A stretch of 64,000 bases of DNA, taken from assembly GCA_947311845.1 (NCBI GenBank), contig CAMZMU010000089.1, positions 25,445,981 to 25,509,980 on the forward strand. Reading direction: 5' to 3'. Made by a program: the position numbers and the translations under genes. Under the pieces are notes generated by a model. The model saw nothing but the letters and a program-made list of their open reading frames with translations, was not told the DNA's origin and made no database searches. Within the stretch, counting starts at the first letter, position 1; each line of letters begins with the position of its first letter. This stretch comes from Poa pratensis (lineage: Eukaryota; Streptophyta; Magnoliopsida; Poales; Poaceae). Of the stretch, positions 11,354 to 21,973 are shown one piece after another.

Positions 11354-12625
11354 GTGCCACCAACCACAGGAGCTCCGGCAACTGCACTCCTACCCGGTGT
11401 TCCTCTCCCTGCCGACCTCTCATACTCCAAGACCAAGACCAAAGGCAGCGCCTTTCTGCCCAACGACGCCCCGACCGTTCCAAATCGAGAGCGCCGTCCG
11501 CTCCAAGGCCATGTCTCCTCCACGTCCGTCCTCTACACCGCCACTTGCGACTCCAAGTGCAAGGGCAGTTACCTCACCGAGGGCAACGGGGCCGGTGGCG
11601 CGTCCATCTCTGATGAGACGTTCATTCGCAAGCACACGGGTCACGGGAGTCTCTCCATGCCCAACGCCGTCCCCGCACACAGCTTCGTCACGCTCCAAGC
11701 CACCACTACCCCGACACCATCATTCGACTTCGGCATCACCAGCATGCCCGCCACATCTGGTAATGCCACTGGTTCACCCTTGTTTGGATCCATTGCATCA
11801 GCGGCAAGGACCAACTCTGCCCGGCTCTCCCCTGTTGGCTCAATACACACCAGTACTGGTACCGTTTCTGTTGCCCCTCATGTGTTTGGTGAAATGCCAA
11901 CACCAAGCTCGTGGCAGGGAACACATGGTTCAGATCCTGACTACAGATCTGGACATCATATTCCGATTCAGAGCGCCTGTGTGAGCAACTTCAGTGAGCA
12001 GAATTTCGGTGAAATGGCACAAGAGTATGATTTTCACAATCTCAGTCACAAGAGTGTATTCCGAGCTGATGGGACTGCGCATCGCTACTATGCGCTACCA
12101 GAAATGTATCCATTAGAGCGTGTTGTCCCGGAGCCAGTGTTCGATGCCTATGATGATGACACAGATGGCTCCTCAACTGAGTCTGTTGGTGTGTTCACTA
12201 GCAAGCCTGAGCAGCAGCCATACGAAGGAAAGCATCAAGAAGGTGACCGACTTCTCAAGTATTCAAGCAAGGCACTAGAAATTGATCATACTGGTACATG
12301 TCTGAATATTATCTCAGATGTGCGGAAATTCGCACTTGAGCTGCAGCAACAAGACGATGAGAAGGCTTGCAATTGTCCATTCCTAAAGGCATCCGATTCA
12401 TGTGTCACAAGGTCCAGCCAGCTAAGTATTGTGCCTAGTGTGAGAGAATTGAGGCTGCTATGGGATCCAGGAGCACATATAGTCAGAACTCAACAAGGAA
12501 CAGAGATATTTGTGAAATGCAACAGTTGGTTGAATGATGTTCTACAGTCCATGGCTGATCAAGTAGTGGATATCAACCTTCTCTCTGTGCACACCCTGGG
12601 ATCCAGGAGATACAAAATTTCATGA
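11354..12625 (+). CDS. Unknown internal ORF1 of the 3.5-kb LTR element
   Basis: 423 codons, unrecognised. The N-terminal half is rich in Pro, Ser and Thr. The C-terminal half is more globular, with several Cys and a WDPG motif near residue 372. There is no CCHC knuckle, so it is not a typical gag, and no pol motif. A Pro/Tyr-rich frame upstream (10964-11251) may belong to the same reading unit. Being open over 1.2 kb in a recently inserted element suggests coding, past or present. It could be an atypical gag, a captured host sequence, or chance. The start is simply the first ATG in the open frame. Confidence 0.4.
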   Translation: MPPTTGAPATALLPGVPLPADLSYSKTKTKGSAFLPNDAPTVPNRERRPLQGHVSSTSVLYTATCDSKCKGSYLTEGNGAGGASISDETFIRKHTGHGSLSMPNAVPAHSFVTLQATTTPTPSFDFGITSMPATSGNATGSPLFGSIASAARTNSARLSPVGSIHTSTGTVSVAPHVFGEMPTPSSWQGTHGSDPDYRSGHHIPIQSACVSNFSEQNFGEMAQEYDFHNLSHKSVFRADGTAHRYYALPEMYPLERVVPEPVFDAYDDDTDGSSTESVGVFTSKPEQQPYEGKHQEGDRLLKYSSKALEIDHTGTCLNIISDVRKFALELQQQDDEKACNCPFLKASDSCVTRSSQLSIVPSVRELRLLWDPGAHIVRTQQGTEIFVKCNSWLNDVLQSMADQVVDINLLSVHTLGSRRYKIS

Positions 12626-12626
12626 C

Positions 12627-13643
12627 ATGCTTATGAATGTTGCTGGTGCTACAAAATTGAAGGGCACGGACATCTACCAGTCGGCGATGGTACAAATAGT
12701 TGTCCAATCTACTATAAGGTGTTCTGATGCTTTTGGTTTGGGATGGACAGAATTGAATGCAGCAACTGTATTTGTGCTAGTTGTCCCATGTTCTAAAGGC
12801 AGGTCTGTTGCAAAGCATTCTACGTTCTTGTCAAACGGTGGCACTAGTATGACAATCCATTATTTTCCAAATCTGCTAATGCAACTACTGTGTGCAGCCA
12901 CAACAGTGCAAGTGACAGAACAGATGCATCCTTTGGAGTTCAGTTTAATGGATGAGATGTTGCAAAATGGCAATGAGCTTAGAGATGGACAATTAGCATA
13001 CATGCCTCAGGGTACAAGTATTAATTATGCTGATTGGGTGAAGCATAAGGTACAGTATTGTTGCTTGCAGATTGTTTTGGCCTGTCCATATTCAGTACCA
13101 GCCTGCTACTCTAGCATGTTCAGTTCGACAGAAGCAATAGATTCCGCAATTTCTATGTCCACTGCTACTCCTGTGCACATGATACTGGTTTTGAGTTATG
13201 GGAAAATAGCCGAAGAAGAAAAACATGCAACAGTTGTGTACCAAATCTCAAAAATTCAGTTGCCAATTAGAAAAACTACTCACGTTTGGGATCCTGGTAT
13301 TGACTCACTTCTGTACATTTGGCTGCACGTATACAATATCCAGCTAGTTGATTGTACTAGTACTACTACCCATGCATGCTACTTCCTTGTTCCTGCTCGT
13401 TCTCTTACCTCGAGATGTTTGGGTTCTCATCTACATCAAATTACCAAATGGACTAGTCCGACACCCAGTGTCATCAGATCATTTAAATATGGATACACCA
13501 TAGCATTTCTTAGTGAACAATGGGAGTTTCTCCATCAGCAAGGTGTCAAGAAGAGTTGCAATGCAAAGAATCTGTTATCCTCACCGAACTATCTTCAGAT
13601 CTTGACATTGGATATTCTCTTCATTACATTTCTACCTCCCTGA
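12627..13643 (+). CDS. Unknown internal ORF2 of the 3.5-kb LTR element
   Basis: 338 codons in the +1 frame relative to ORF1, starting 2 bp after its stop codon. I recognise no domain. It contains another WDPG-type motif (WDPGID, about residue 226) echoing the one in ORF1. It stops about 90 bp before the 3' LTR. ORF1 and ORF2 may be halves of one protein split by a frameshift, or a +1 frameshift pair. It has no integrase or RT signature. Confidence 0.35.
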   Translation: MLMNVAGATKLKGTDIYQSAMVQIVVQSTIRCSDAFGLGWTELNAATVFVLVVPCSKGRSVAKHSTFLSNGGTSMTIHYFPNLLMQLLCAATTVQVTEQMHPLEFSLMDEMLQNGNELRDGQLAYMPQGTSINYADWVKHKVQYCCLQIVLACPYSVPACYSSMFSSTEAIDSAISMSTATPVHMILVLSYGKIAEEEKHATVVYQISKIQLPIRKTTHVWDPGIDSLLYIWLHVYNIQLVDCTSTTTHACYFLVPARSLTSRCLGSHLHQITKWTSPTPSVIRSFKYGYTIAFLSEQWEFLHQQGVKKSCNAKNLLSSPNYLQILTLDILFITFLPP

Positions 13644-13734
13644 CATAGTGAATGAATTTTGAAGGATAATTGAAAAATGCAAAGTTTCTGTAGAAACTTA
13701 TCCATTGGTGACCAATGGCTTCAGGGGGGAGTAA

Positions 13735-14022
13735 TGTCAGGGTATGTGAGATAGTAGTAGTGGTATGGAATAGAGTATATGTTGGTAGTTGAGGGCATAT
13801 TAGGTATTCTACCTTTAGTGGCATCTAGTAGTGGCTATGTCTTTATAAGCCATCCTTTGTATCCTGTGGAACCAACAATGAAATAAACCCTAGTTTTTAT
13901 CTTCTTATTTCCTGCAATTTACTTTATTTTAGTTCAGCAATTTATCCAATTTATCTACCGATCTTCCCCAAATTTCTCTACTTCGTGATCCAATCCCGTC
14001 AGGATCCAACAGGGTCCTGACA
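13735..14022 (+). repeat. 3' LTR of the 3.5-kb element
   Basis: Matches the 5' LTR with about five differences, for example TTATG/TTAGG in the 13800 region and GATCCATCGGGG/GATCCAACAGGG near the end. Preceded by the purine tract at about 13721-13734. Confidence 0.9.
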
Positions 14023-14027
14023 CATAG

Positions 14028-14381
14028 CTCACGAAAACGGCCAGAAATGTCTGAAATCCCGAGTTTTGACAATGCCGCTAGAGTCGTGTACTGTGGGTCA
14101 CATGACATCAAAATCCTCCCACGACCCGAAAACCGTGGGCTATAGCCCACGAAAACGGCCATAAATGACAGAAATCACGAGTTTTAACGATGCCGATATA
14201 GTCGTGTACCGTGGGTCAGAGGGCATCGAAATCCTCCTAGGACCCGAAAACCGTGGGCTATATCCCACGAAAACGGCCAGAAATGCCCGAAATCACGAGT
14301 TTTGATAATGCCGCTAGAGTCGTGTACTGCGGGTCACAGGGCATCAAAATCCTCCCAGGACCCCAAAACCGTGGGCTATAG
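14028..14381 (+). repeat. 118-bp tandem repeat, units 2-4
   Basis: Three head-to-tail copies begin at 14028, 14146 and 14264. Each runs from (C)CCACGAAAACGGCC to CCGTGGGCTATA and they differ at scattered positions. With unit 1 at 10065 this made a four-unit array before the retrotransposon landed. Flanking GC-rich sequences at about 10005-10040 and 14430-14465 look like imperfect inverted repeats, so the array may be the interior of a DNA transposon. Confidence 0.85.
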
Positions 14382-14481
14382 TATTCATTATTTCTGCTCA
14401 GATTTGACCATTTTAAACTAAATAGGTGCTAAGCGGGCCTATGCGGGACCGCCGCTTGAAACCTGGCATGACCACGTTGGA

Positions 14482-15248
14482 ATGGATTTGAGGAGCTATT
14501 TATTGTTTTGTGTGCGACAGATGGGCGAGGCATGGCGCCGCGAGATGCAGCGCGAGGAGGACGAATGGAACACGGCCAATGAGGCCAATGAGCAACGCCG
14601 CCTCCTAGACGAGGCCTTCCTCGTGCGCCGCCCTGAGCAGGGAAGCTCAGCTCAGGCGCCACCACCGCCGGACACATACCCTCTGCCGTCGTATGCGGCC
14701 GACGAGGGCAGCTCCTCCCGCATCGTGTCTCCTCACACACTGTCGGTCGAGGCGGCCCAAGACCACATCCACCACACCATCCTGGTGCCCGACGGCGTGC
14801 AGCTACCAGAGGGGTGGGTGCTGAACGTCGTCAAGGTGCCGATGGCGCAGCCGCTCAGTGGGAAGGCCCGCCTCGACTACATCATGCGGCAGTGGAGGGA
14901 CCTGCCGTGGGCGCAGCACGCTGACCCATTCTACTCGGTCTCGGCACTGGCATGCCATTGTGGACGTGGAGTACAAGGGGCACCGCGACAGCTTCTTCAT
15001 CCCTGCCGGCATGCGGGAGCCACCCCCGTCGTGGTTCGTGTCGGACAACGAGCGTGCCCGCTCTGACGACAACGAGCCGCCCGACCTTTCCTTACAACCA
15101 GCACCGGGCGCCGGCGCCGGCACAGGAACCTGCCCCACCACTGGCAGCGGCACCGGCACTGGAGGAGGGGGCGCAAGACAACGACTGGTCAGAGCATGAG
15201 TGGGAGGGAATGCAGGCCGCCATTGAGGCCTCCCTCCACCGCCGCTAG
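14482..15248 (+). pseudogene. Frameshifted fragment of an unknown grass gene
   Basis: The frame opens with a segment rich in Glu, Arg and Asn (EEDEWNTANEANEQRR), then a Pro-rich stretch, then VPDGVQLPEGWVLNVVKVPM. Continuity shifts frame near 14943 (to a segment reading WHAIVDVEYKGHRDSFFIPAG) and again near 15090, ending in WEGMQAAIEASLHRR and a stop at 15246-15248. Two shifts make it a broken gene of about 255 residues. I do not recognise a named domain. A possible 3' splice site (TGCGACAG) precedes an internal ATG at 14521. It is probably transposon-borne, since it sits between the 118-bp repeat element and a retroposon. Confidence 0.5.
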
Positions 15249-15611
15249 ATCATACCCCACCACACTCGGCAAAGGCGGCGGCATCGGTCTCCTGGCCGTC
15301 GACAAAGGAGAGGGAGCGACTCAACAGATCTACGACTAGGCGAGACTTTTCTCCTTCAGATGCAAAACACCTCGCCGACCTCCCCTGGGTATCTACCTGA
15401 TCTACACGTAAAGACATGGGCCACTTAAATTTTATGTGCCAGCCCATCATGTGCACACCTGTCAGGCCATGTATTGACGCATTTGTACGCAATTCTAATA
15501 CTGCGGCCCGACTCCATTCTAATCGGTATATCTTCTATAAGTCTTCTGACTCAACCAGATGTGTTCGAGACTTGACGATTGAACGCGGAGGATACCGGGC
15601 TACATATAGCC
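15249..15611. other. Non-coding sequence between gene fragment and retroposon
   Basis: No coding or terminal signature recognised. A short palindrome (GGGCTACATATAGCCC, about 15597) lies just before the retroposon target site. Confidence 0.3.
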
Positions 15612-15626
15612 CGACTTCTATATTGT

Positions 15627-18383
15627 ATTTTTTTTGCGAAAAGGATACTGGCATTACAAGAAACGACGAACAGTACAAAACACACCAATAGAAACGAACA
15701 TTGCAATGAGATCCTTGAGATGCGCTTCGTCTTCTACCTCTAGACCGTGTCGATGGCACGCTGTTGCCGCTCCTCCTAGAGCCGGCCTGACGTTGTTGGA
15801 TGCGGACGGGAAGTCATCGAACGGGTCAAGAAGACTACATCTGTCCCGGAGCCGAAGAAGAAGGATGAACTGCCAATGAAGCTTCATGACGATCCACAGA
15901 ACGCTACCGCCAGAAGAAGTCCTAGAGAAGCACACCACTCCCACAAGCTTCTCGATGTCGCCGCCGAGATGAGGCTAAAGCTGGGGAGACCTTATTGGAT
16001 AAGGCGCCGCCGCCACCACCTGAGTGCCGCCCCACCAAACCTTAACCCTAAAACTAGGAGAACAGAGCTCTCCCGCCGACAGGGGCTGAGATCCACCCCG
16101 CCTCCATAGCCCGAAGGCCACAAAGGCGAGGTAGTTGAAAGGGCATGTGTTGCCCCATGCGTGGTTTTGGTAATTAATGACAATCCTTATGGACTAATGT
16201 TTGCATTGAGATATACTTGTAGATCTTGTCCATAGGAAAAGATTGTAGTTCATGTGTTGGACTCGAAGATTTCATGATGACCAAGGTTCCATCCAAGGGT
16301 TTATATGAAGAATGGTCATGTGAAGAGTTGAGCTTATTGCAAGCATGGCTTGGAAAGAAGATGTAGTGCAAGTGGATTCATGAAGACGGAGCTTAGCAAG
16401 GCTCTCCCATAATGGTGTATGGGGGAGTATTTGGAGAAGTCTTCATCATGCATGTGCTAGCAAGCACAATAAAGAAAGGTGTTCCAACTTGAGAGAGTCA
16501 AGATCGTCATCATCGAGCTCAAGTGGAATGCGCAAGGCAAAGGTATGATATTGATAGGTTTTCTATTTTACCGGTCTCGTGGTGTTAGTGGGAGATCGGG
16601 TTATAGGATAGACGGCGTACTATCAAGAGGGGCTCTCAAGTGAGTAACTTGATCGCATCTTTGTGGAGAGTTCAAACCTTTGCATACTTGGCATATCATC
16701 TTTCTTGGTTTTATTTGGCTTTTATCCATGTGAGAATTTAGAGCTTGTGTTCATCTCCATACCAAGTTCTAGTTCATCAAAAACGGATTTCATATGCATA
16801 TCTTGTGGCATTTTTTATGTTGGTGGTTTTACCGGTTCATCTCTTGTAGACAGGTCAAACTCTCCTCTTGTGTTATCCTCCTCACATGATGGACAATGAT
16901 GTGTATATGCATGATCTTGTTGTGCTTGTGATTATCTTCGGAGCAAGCCCAAGATCATTGAAAACGGAGTCCGAATGGAAAACTCGTTGCGTTCTCGGCG
17001 TTGGAAATATTACCGGTCCTCCTCGAGATAAGGTCCACACCTCCCATGTGTGATATCTCCTCCATATTTGTGACCCTTAATATTTCCAACAAAGTTGGTT
17101 TCATCGCATTTGGAATTTTATTGAAAAAGATATGAATTTCAGAAGTTTTATTTCTGCGTGGGCCGGCTCCCTGGCCGGCCCAGGCCGGCTGCCTCGGGTG
17201 CCAGGCCGATGCCTACCCGGCCTAGGCCGGCTGCCAGGCCGGCCGCCTTCCCGGCCCAGGCCGGCTCTCAAGCGCAGCTCGCGAAAAAACTGCCAACGGC
17301 CATATTTTTAGTGGACCTATTTAAAGGGGCTTTCTTCCCCATTGTTTGATATACGACTTTGAGCAAGTTTTTCCCCCCTCTCTCCTCCATTGTTGCTCTT
17401 TGAAAATCTTGCTCTTCCTCTCAATCCCTCCCATGATTCTTGCTTATATTTGAGGGAAAGTGAGAGGTGATCTTGATCTACATATTCATCCAATCCATTC
17501 CTCCTCTAAGTGAGGGGAACCTAGTAGATCGTGATCTTGAAGTTCTATTTGTTGTGTTCTTCGTTGTTCTTCCTCTCTTCTCCCCCCATAAGCATTAGTT
17601 GCTTGTGGTGGGATTTGAGAGTGAAGGATTTGAGCCTTGTGCTCTTGCCATTGCTTCGTTGCATCGGTTTGTGCTCTCCACGAGGATTCGTGGAAGTTGA
17701 AAGCTTGTGAACTTGTTACTCTTGGGTCTTTGGACCCTAGACGCCCGTGTGGTGGTTGAGACCCTTGTGTGGTCACTTGTAGCTGTTCGGGAGCCCCCAA
17801 TCCCGTTGTGGGTTGTGCCCCGGATCGTTGTTGAAAGGCTCCAGATTTCCGCCTCGAAGGATTCCGATAGTGGAAGGTGAACCAAACCTTTGTGGTGCGG
17901 TTCATCGGAGAAGAAGGTGAAACCTTTGTGGTTGTTGAACCATTGTGTTGTTCACACCTCTCCAACGAGACGTACTCTCTTAACAAGGAGGAACTCGGAA
18001 ATACATCCTCGTCTCCGCGTGCCTCGGTTATTTCTATACCCGAGCTTTTTACTTATGCACTTTACATTGTGATAGCCTTCGTGCTTGAAGTACTCTATAT
18101 TGCTATCACCTTGTTGCTTGTCTTGCTTAGCATAAGTTGTTGGTGCACATAGGTGAGCCTAGTTTATTTAGGTTGTTGGCTTGTTAATTTAAACACCTAG
18201 TTTTATTCCGCAATTATCAAGCCTAAACTGGAAAAGTTTTAATCGCCTATTCACCCCCTCTAGGCGACATCCTTGTCCTTTCAGTAGATCAGCGGCGGCA
18301 CCGACGACAGGCGAGAAAACCTAACAGCCTGGGCGTCGCGTGAGTGGAACAAAGTGTTTAATGAACCTTTCGGTCCTTCGGGG
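15627..18383 (-). mobile_element. Non-LTR retroposon fragment (minus), split by a solo LTR
   Basis: It is flanked by a 15-bp near-perfect duplication, CGACTTCTATATTGT at 15612-15626 and CGACCTCTATATTGT at 18384-18398. A T8 run just inside the left edge would be the poly(A) tail of a minus-strand insertion. Without the 2.15-kb solo LTR the element is about 0.6 kb. No reverse transcriptase segment is visible, so it is a SINE, a 5'-truncated LINE or a retroposed transcript. Confidence 0.6.
16136..18283 (+). mobile_element. Solo LTR, SIRE/Maximus-like Copia
   Basis: 2148 bp bounded by TGAAAGG and CCTTTCA, flanked by GTAGT (16131-16135) and GTAGA (18284-18288), a 5-bp duplication with one mismatch. 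The 3' end contains the phrase CGCCTATTCACCCCCTCTAG followed by GCGACATCC, which I associate with LTR ends of SIRE-lineage (Maximus-type) Copia elements. There is no internal region and no second LTR, so it arose by LTR-LTR recombination. A GGCCGGC-rich tract lies at 17160-17270. Small ORFs inside are not supported. Confidence 0.75.
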
Positions 18384-18411
18384 CGACCTCTATATTGTCG
18401 CCCTCCATTAG

Positions 18412-19009
18412 GTCAGCTTACATTTCAGAATAGAATGGTGTTGGTGTTTACCTATTTTTCAACCCTCTTTTTCGTAGTCCAATCAAACTATTAAAAAAAA
18501 TATAAACTCTTCATTTTAACCCGGATCCTGGAATGAAACTCAAGTACGATGTTTGTTTCAGGTTTCTGGGACATGTATGACCCAGATGGCTACTCCCTGT
18601 GGTTCTGTGACTACAAGTATCAAGAAGAGAACAATGTGTCATACCTGACCGTGGCTCTTCCATGGAAATCCCCAAGTTTGTCATGGATGAGGTCCATGAC
18701 ATGGAGCTCTACGAGTGGACCAAGGTCGACATCTGCGAGGAGGCCCAAAAGGAGCACGTTTGTAGGGCAGGACTTGCTAGACGTGACGTGCTTCAAGTGA
18801 GCAGATTAATGCTTGATCACGATGGCGGTGACACAGAACATTGTAGGACCTGAATTTAGTATCGAAACAGCCAATGTCTTTTTGGCTGTAATAGTTTTCT
18901 TTTACTTGATGCTAGTTTGACTTGGTCAACTAGCTTAAATATTGTGTTATGTCAAAGAGATTTTGTGTATCTGGTGGTAATGTCTCGTTATGCTAGCATT
19001 TGGGTGTAA
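18412..19009 (+). pseudogene. eEF1Bgamma copy 2, last exon and 3' UTR
   Basis: Intron 6 sequence (from about 18412) leads to a TTTCAG acceptor and the last exon at 18562, reading GFWDMYDPDGYSLWFCDYKYQ. After YLT an internal deletion of about 100 bp removes the segment from MNKVGG to LWLFRG, shifting the frame. The remainder is recognisable but frameshifted or missing pieces up to the CTTCAAGTGA stop at about 18800. Exons 2-6 are absent between this piece and the 5' fragment at 9687-10001, so the copy cannot make eEF1Bgamma. Its 3' flank continues at 20783-20860. Confidence 0.9.
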
Positions 19010-20779
19010 GAGCATCTCTATCCGGACTGGTCAAATTTGAGCCCCTATATGTCTGCAGGGTTGTCGCTCCTTGTCTACGCGGACACATCCATAAACAGGG
19101 GCATACATCCCTCATATGTCCTCTCCCACAATCACACCCCATATCTAAACCCCAAAATCCATGCAACACATTCACAATTTAACACTTCAACGTAAATTCA
19201 AAATAAGTTTCCATTAAGCATGAGCAAAAATAAATCCAACAATTCATACATAAACAATACAAAATTAATCGTAGGGCACCGAGATCGCGCTTGTTGATCT
19301 TTTTCTTCGTGTGCATGATCCACTTTGCACTCTCTTCATCGAAGAGGCTAGCAGCTTGAAACATGATTCTCGACTCTTCCGTGAATTTTGCAAGACTAAT
19401 TTTCTTCTTCTCAATCACAAGCCTTCATGTGTATTCGTATTTTGCAACTCCATTTTCATCCAATTATCATGCTTATCTAATTCCATCCTCGCCATATCCA
19501 ATTTCATCCTCTCGTAGAGCCTTTGTCGATCAAACTCCATTCTATACCTTTGCACATCCAAGGATTGTTTTGCACATCCAATAATTGTTTGTACCTCTCA
19601 TCATTCTTCTCCTCTCTTTTCTTCTTGAATTTCTTTAAGGACTCCCCTTTCATGGAGAAGATGTTCGTCCATGTGGGGGACATTTTGCTTGCCATACCGT
19701 CACGCGCCGCCCTTTCCTTCTGCCCCTCCTCCCCGTCATATATCTTTTCTTATTTGAAGCGAACCCTTGACCATCCACCACTGCATCATCATCATCTACT
19801 CCAATATATAGATTGGAGTTAGATCCATATAATCTTTGTGGGTTTAATATGAAGTACCTTTTGCCTTTGTCCCCTTATTTTTTGAGTGTTGATTGTCCAG
19901 CATTAAAAAGAGGGGGTGCGGTACTATCACTCTAAAAATTTGGAGGATTTTGGCCATTACTGATGAGATACATCATAAACGAGTCCTAATCATGTACAAC
20001 AATTAATGTATGATCCTAAATAATGCATACGGAGAAGAAATAAACCTTTGCCGTGTATGGTCTTTCGTCGAACAGGTGGTGGGTGCATTGAGTGCCGGAT
20101 ATGCCCGACGATGGCCGCAACCGTTCGAGCTGCGGAGAATCACACGCAATGTCCTTGAACACATCCCCCTCCTCCTGCTGCAAGAAGCTTTCTAGAATTT
20201 GCCACAGCGAGAACGGGGCATCCTCCACGTTCTTGGCGTGGGCGAGGGCGCGGGTCCAGGCTTGGACGCGCTGGCCATCATATTCGCAGCCTCCTTTCTT
20301 GCTTCCTCCTCGCGGACGCGCTGCCGATCGCGTCTACCCTTTCGGGCGATGCTCAGCGGCTTGGGTTCCATCGAAGATCTCGACTCCACGAATGCAGACG
20401 AGTTGTCCTTCTCCACAAGGTCCACGATATCTTCCTTCCCTCGAGGGAGGACGGTGGTTACGATGGAGATTGATGACTGGGGAGATTTGTAGGGTTGGCG
20501 GGAGAATCGCGACGGATGCGGGAGAGGGTGGCGGATCAAGAGCAATTTGGATAACTTGGGAAATTTGAGGTGAGTACGAGCGGTCAGATCTGACGTGACG
20601 GGTCTGTTCGAGGAGCCCCATTTCTGCCCCATATGTGGATTAGATATGAGAGTTGACGGACAATCTAGACAGTTAGACTGAGTTTGGTGGTCCGATTAAA
20701 TCCATGTTTCCAATCCAACCCTTGTCCAGACTCTATGTCCAGACGTATAGGGTATGTAGGAGGCCGATTGGAGATGCTG
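19010..20779 (-). mobile_element. PIF/Harbinger-like element with ORF1 remnant
   Basis: Terminal inverted repeats GAGCATCTCTATCCGG (left) and CAGCATCTCCAATCGG (right, reverse complement) are flanked by TAA at 19007-19009 and 20780-20782, the 3-bp duplication expected for PIF/Harbinger. On the minus strand, 19504-19695 reads FKKKREEKNDERYKQLLDVQ and 19179-19418 reads KKKISLAKFTEESRIMF. Both resemble the NAM-associated C-terminal region of the ORF1 (Myb/trihelix-like) protein of these elements. The frames are broken and no DDE transposase is seen, so it is non-autonomous. It interrupts the 3' flank of eEF1Bgamma copy 2. Confidence 0.75.
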
Positions 20780-20782
20780 TAA

Positions 20783-20860
20783 TCAAGTCCGCAAGTAGAT
20801 CAAGTCACGCAATCATTCCGAATGTTCTGAAACTTTTCAAATGTCTCAGCATTCTGAAGT
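20783..20860 (+). other. 3' flank of eEF1Bgamma copy 2
   Basis: CCGAATGTTCTGAAACTTTT and the following CATTCTGAAG segment match the flanks after copy 1 (about 9290-9340) and copy 3 (about 35115-35160). This shows that the surrounding transposons landed inside the duplicated unit. Confidence 0.6.
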
Positions 20861-21774
20861 TGTCGGCGTTCGGAGAACGGGGGTTCCCCGTACCCTGGGC
20901 GCGCGCTCCCGGAGAGACGCCATCGACATCCAAACTACGGAAAGGCAGATACCGGAGAAGACCCGGGTAAGGAGCCTCCGGAGCGCCCAGGACCACACCC
21001 GTTGTGGGGTTCCCCCCGGGAAGGACGCAGTCGTCTCGGGAAGACAAAGGCCAGCAACGTGGCACGCGATTCCTGCGTCGCGCCCCGGCAAGGGTTGCTT
21101 CGCAGGGAAGAAAGGCGTGGCAGACGTCAAGGACAAGACCGCTCACGCCCTCTGCCGGGTGTAGGCGTGACACCGACAAGACCCGACGCGCCGTCCCCTC
21201 GGTGCAGGCGCAGCGCTCGGCGCGATGCCCGGACCTTTGACAAGACGAGACTCGCTGTCACTTCCATTCCGACGGGGCGGACGACATGGAGGACAGCGCG
21301 GCGACGCGCTGCCACGAAGGCGACCGACGAGCACCACCTGGGCTAGGGCGCGACGCGTGCCCTGCCTCGGTGGCGCGCATACGGCGTGACCTCTTGTGGT
21401 GTCCCCTTGGCATATAAAAGGAGGCCCTAGGTCATCTTGAGGGGGAGGAACCACCATTGCTAGCAGTCACCTTGAGCTCTCCACTTAGACTCAGGGGATG
21501 GACGAACAACACCCCGGGAACCCCTAGACGTGTTCTTCCCCAGCCTACGAGAGCAGTGCAGCTCTTGTTGGCATTCCACTGTAAACTATCACCACGACAA
21601 TACATCCAGACAAGCAGGACGTAGGGTGTTACGCGACAACGCGGCCTGAACCTGGGTAAATCTTTGTGTGCTTGTGTTTAAGCTCGGGGACCGAATCCGG
21701 AGCACCTCGCGCCCTCCTACCGAACAAACAGGGGGTGCCTAGCATCCTCGGTGTCCGCGTACCGATACGCAACA
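20861..21774 (+). repeat. 5' LTR of the Tat element
   Basis: 914 bp, starts TGTCGGCGTTCGG and ends ATACGCAACA. A TATA box (GGCATATAAAAGG, about 21409) precedes the likely transcript start. Confidence 0.9.
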
Positions 21775-21884
21775 TCTGGCGCGCCAGGTAGGGGTGCCTG
21801 TGCCCAGATTCCGGTTCACTTGCCATGGCCGGCACGCTCGGGAGCTAGGTGGCCGGCTCGGCGATGGAGGGATGCCCTGAGTCG

Positions 21885-21886
<2 letters not shown>

Positions 21887-21917
<31 letters not shown>
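21887..21917 (+). repeat. 31-base poly-G run at gag deletion junction
   Basis: An uninterrupted run of 31 G follows the first few gag-like codons after the primer-binding site. It is followed directly by sequence close to the reverse transcriptase, so the gag-protease region is absent exactly here. The true run length is uncertain because homopolymers are hard to sequence. Confidence 0.85.
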
Positions 21918-21919
<2 letters not shown>

Positions 21920-21973
21920 ACGTCCCGGAAGAAGCGACTGTGGGAGGAGCCGCACCTGACCAAGACAGTCCCA

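Larger units (their letters stand above)
10495..14022 (+). mobile_element. Non-autonomous LTR retrotransposon, 3.5 kb
   Basis: Two LTRs of 288 bp (10495-10782 and 13735-14022) begin TGTCAGGG and end CTGACA. They are bracketed by a perfect 5-bp duplication, CATAG (10490-10494 and 14023-14027). A primer-binding site TGGTATCAGAGC for initiator-Met tRNA lies at 10786, and a purine tract AGGGGGGAGTAA abuts the 3' LTR. The LTRs differ at about five sites (about 98% identical), so insertion was roughly 0.7 My ago. No protease, reverse transcriptase, RNase H or integrase motif is visible, so it must depend on another element's enzymes. The interior holds two long open frames, described separately. 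Confidence 0.9.

Noticed and set aside
10065..14381. CRISPR-like array
   Set aside because: The repeats are contiguous 118-bp tandem units without spacers, in a plant genome.
17877..18152. 91-codon frame with hydrophobic C-terminus
   Set aside because: Lies wholly inside the solo LTR and has no conserved motif.
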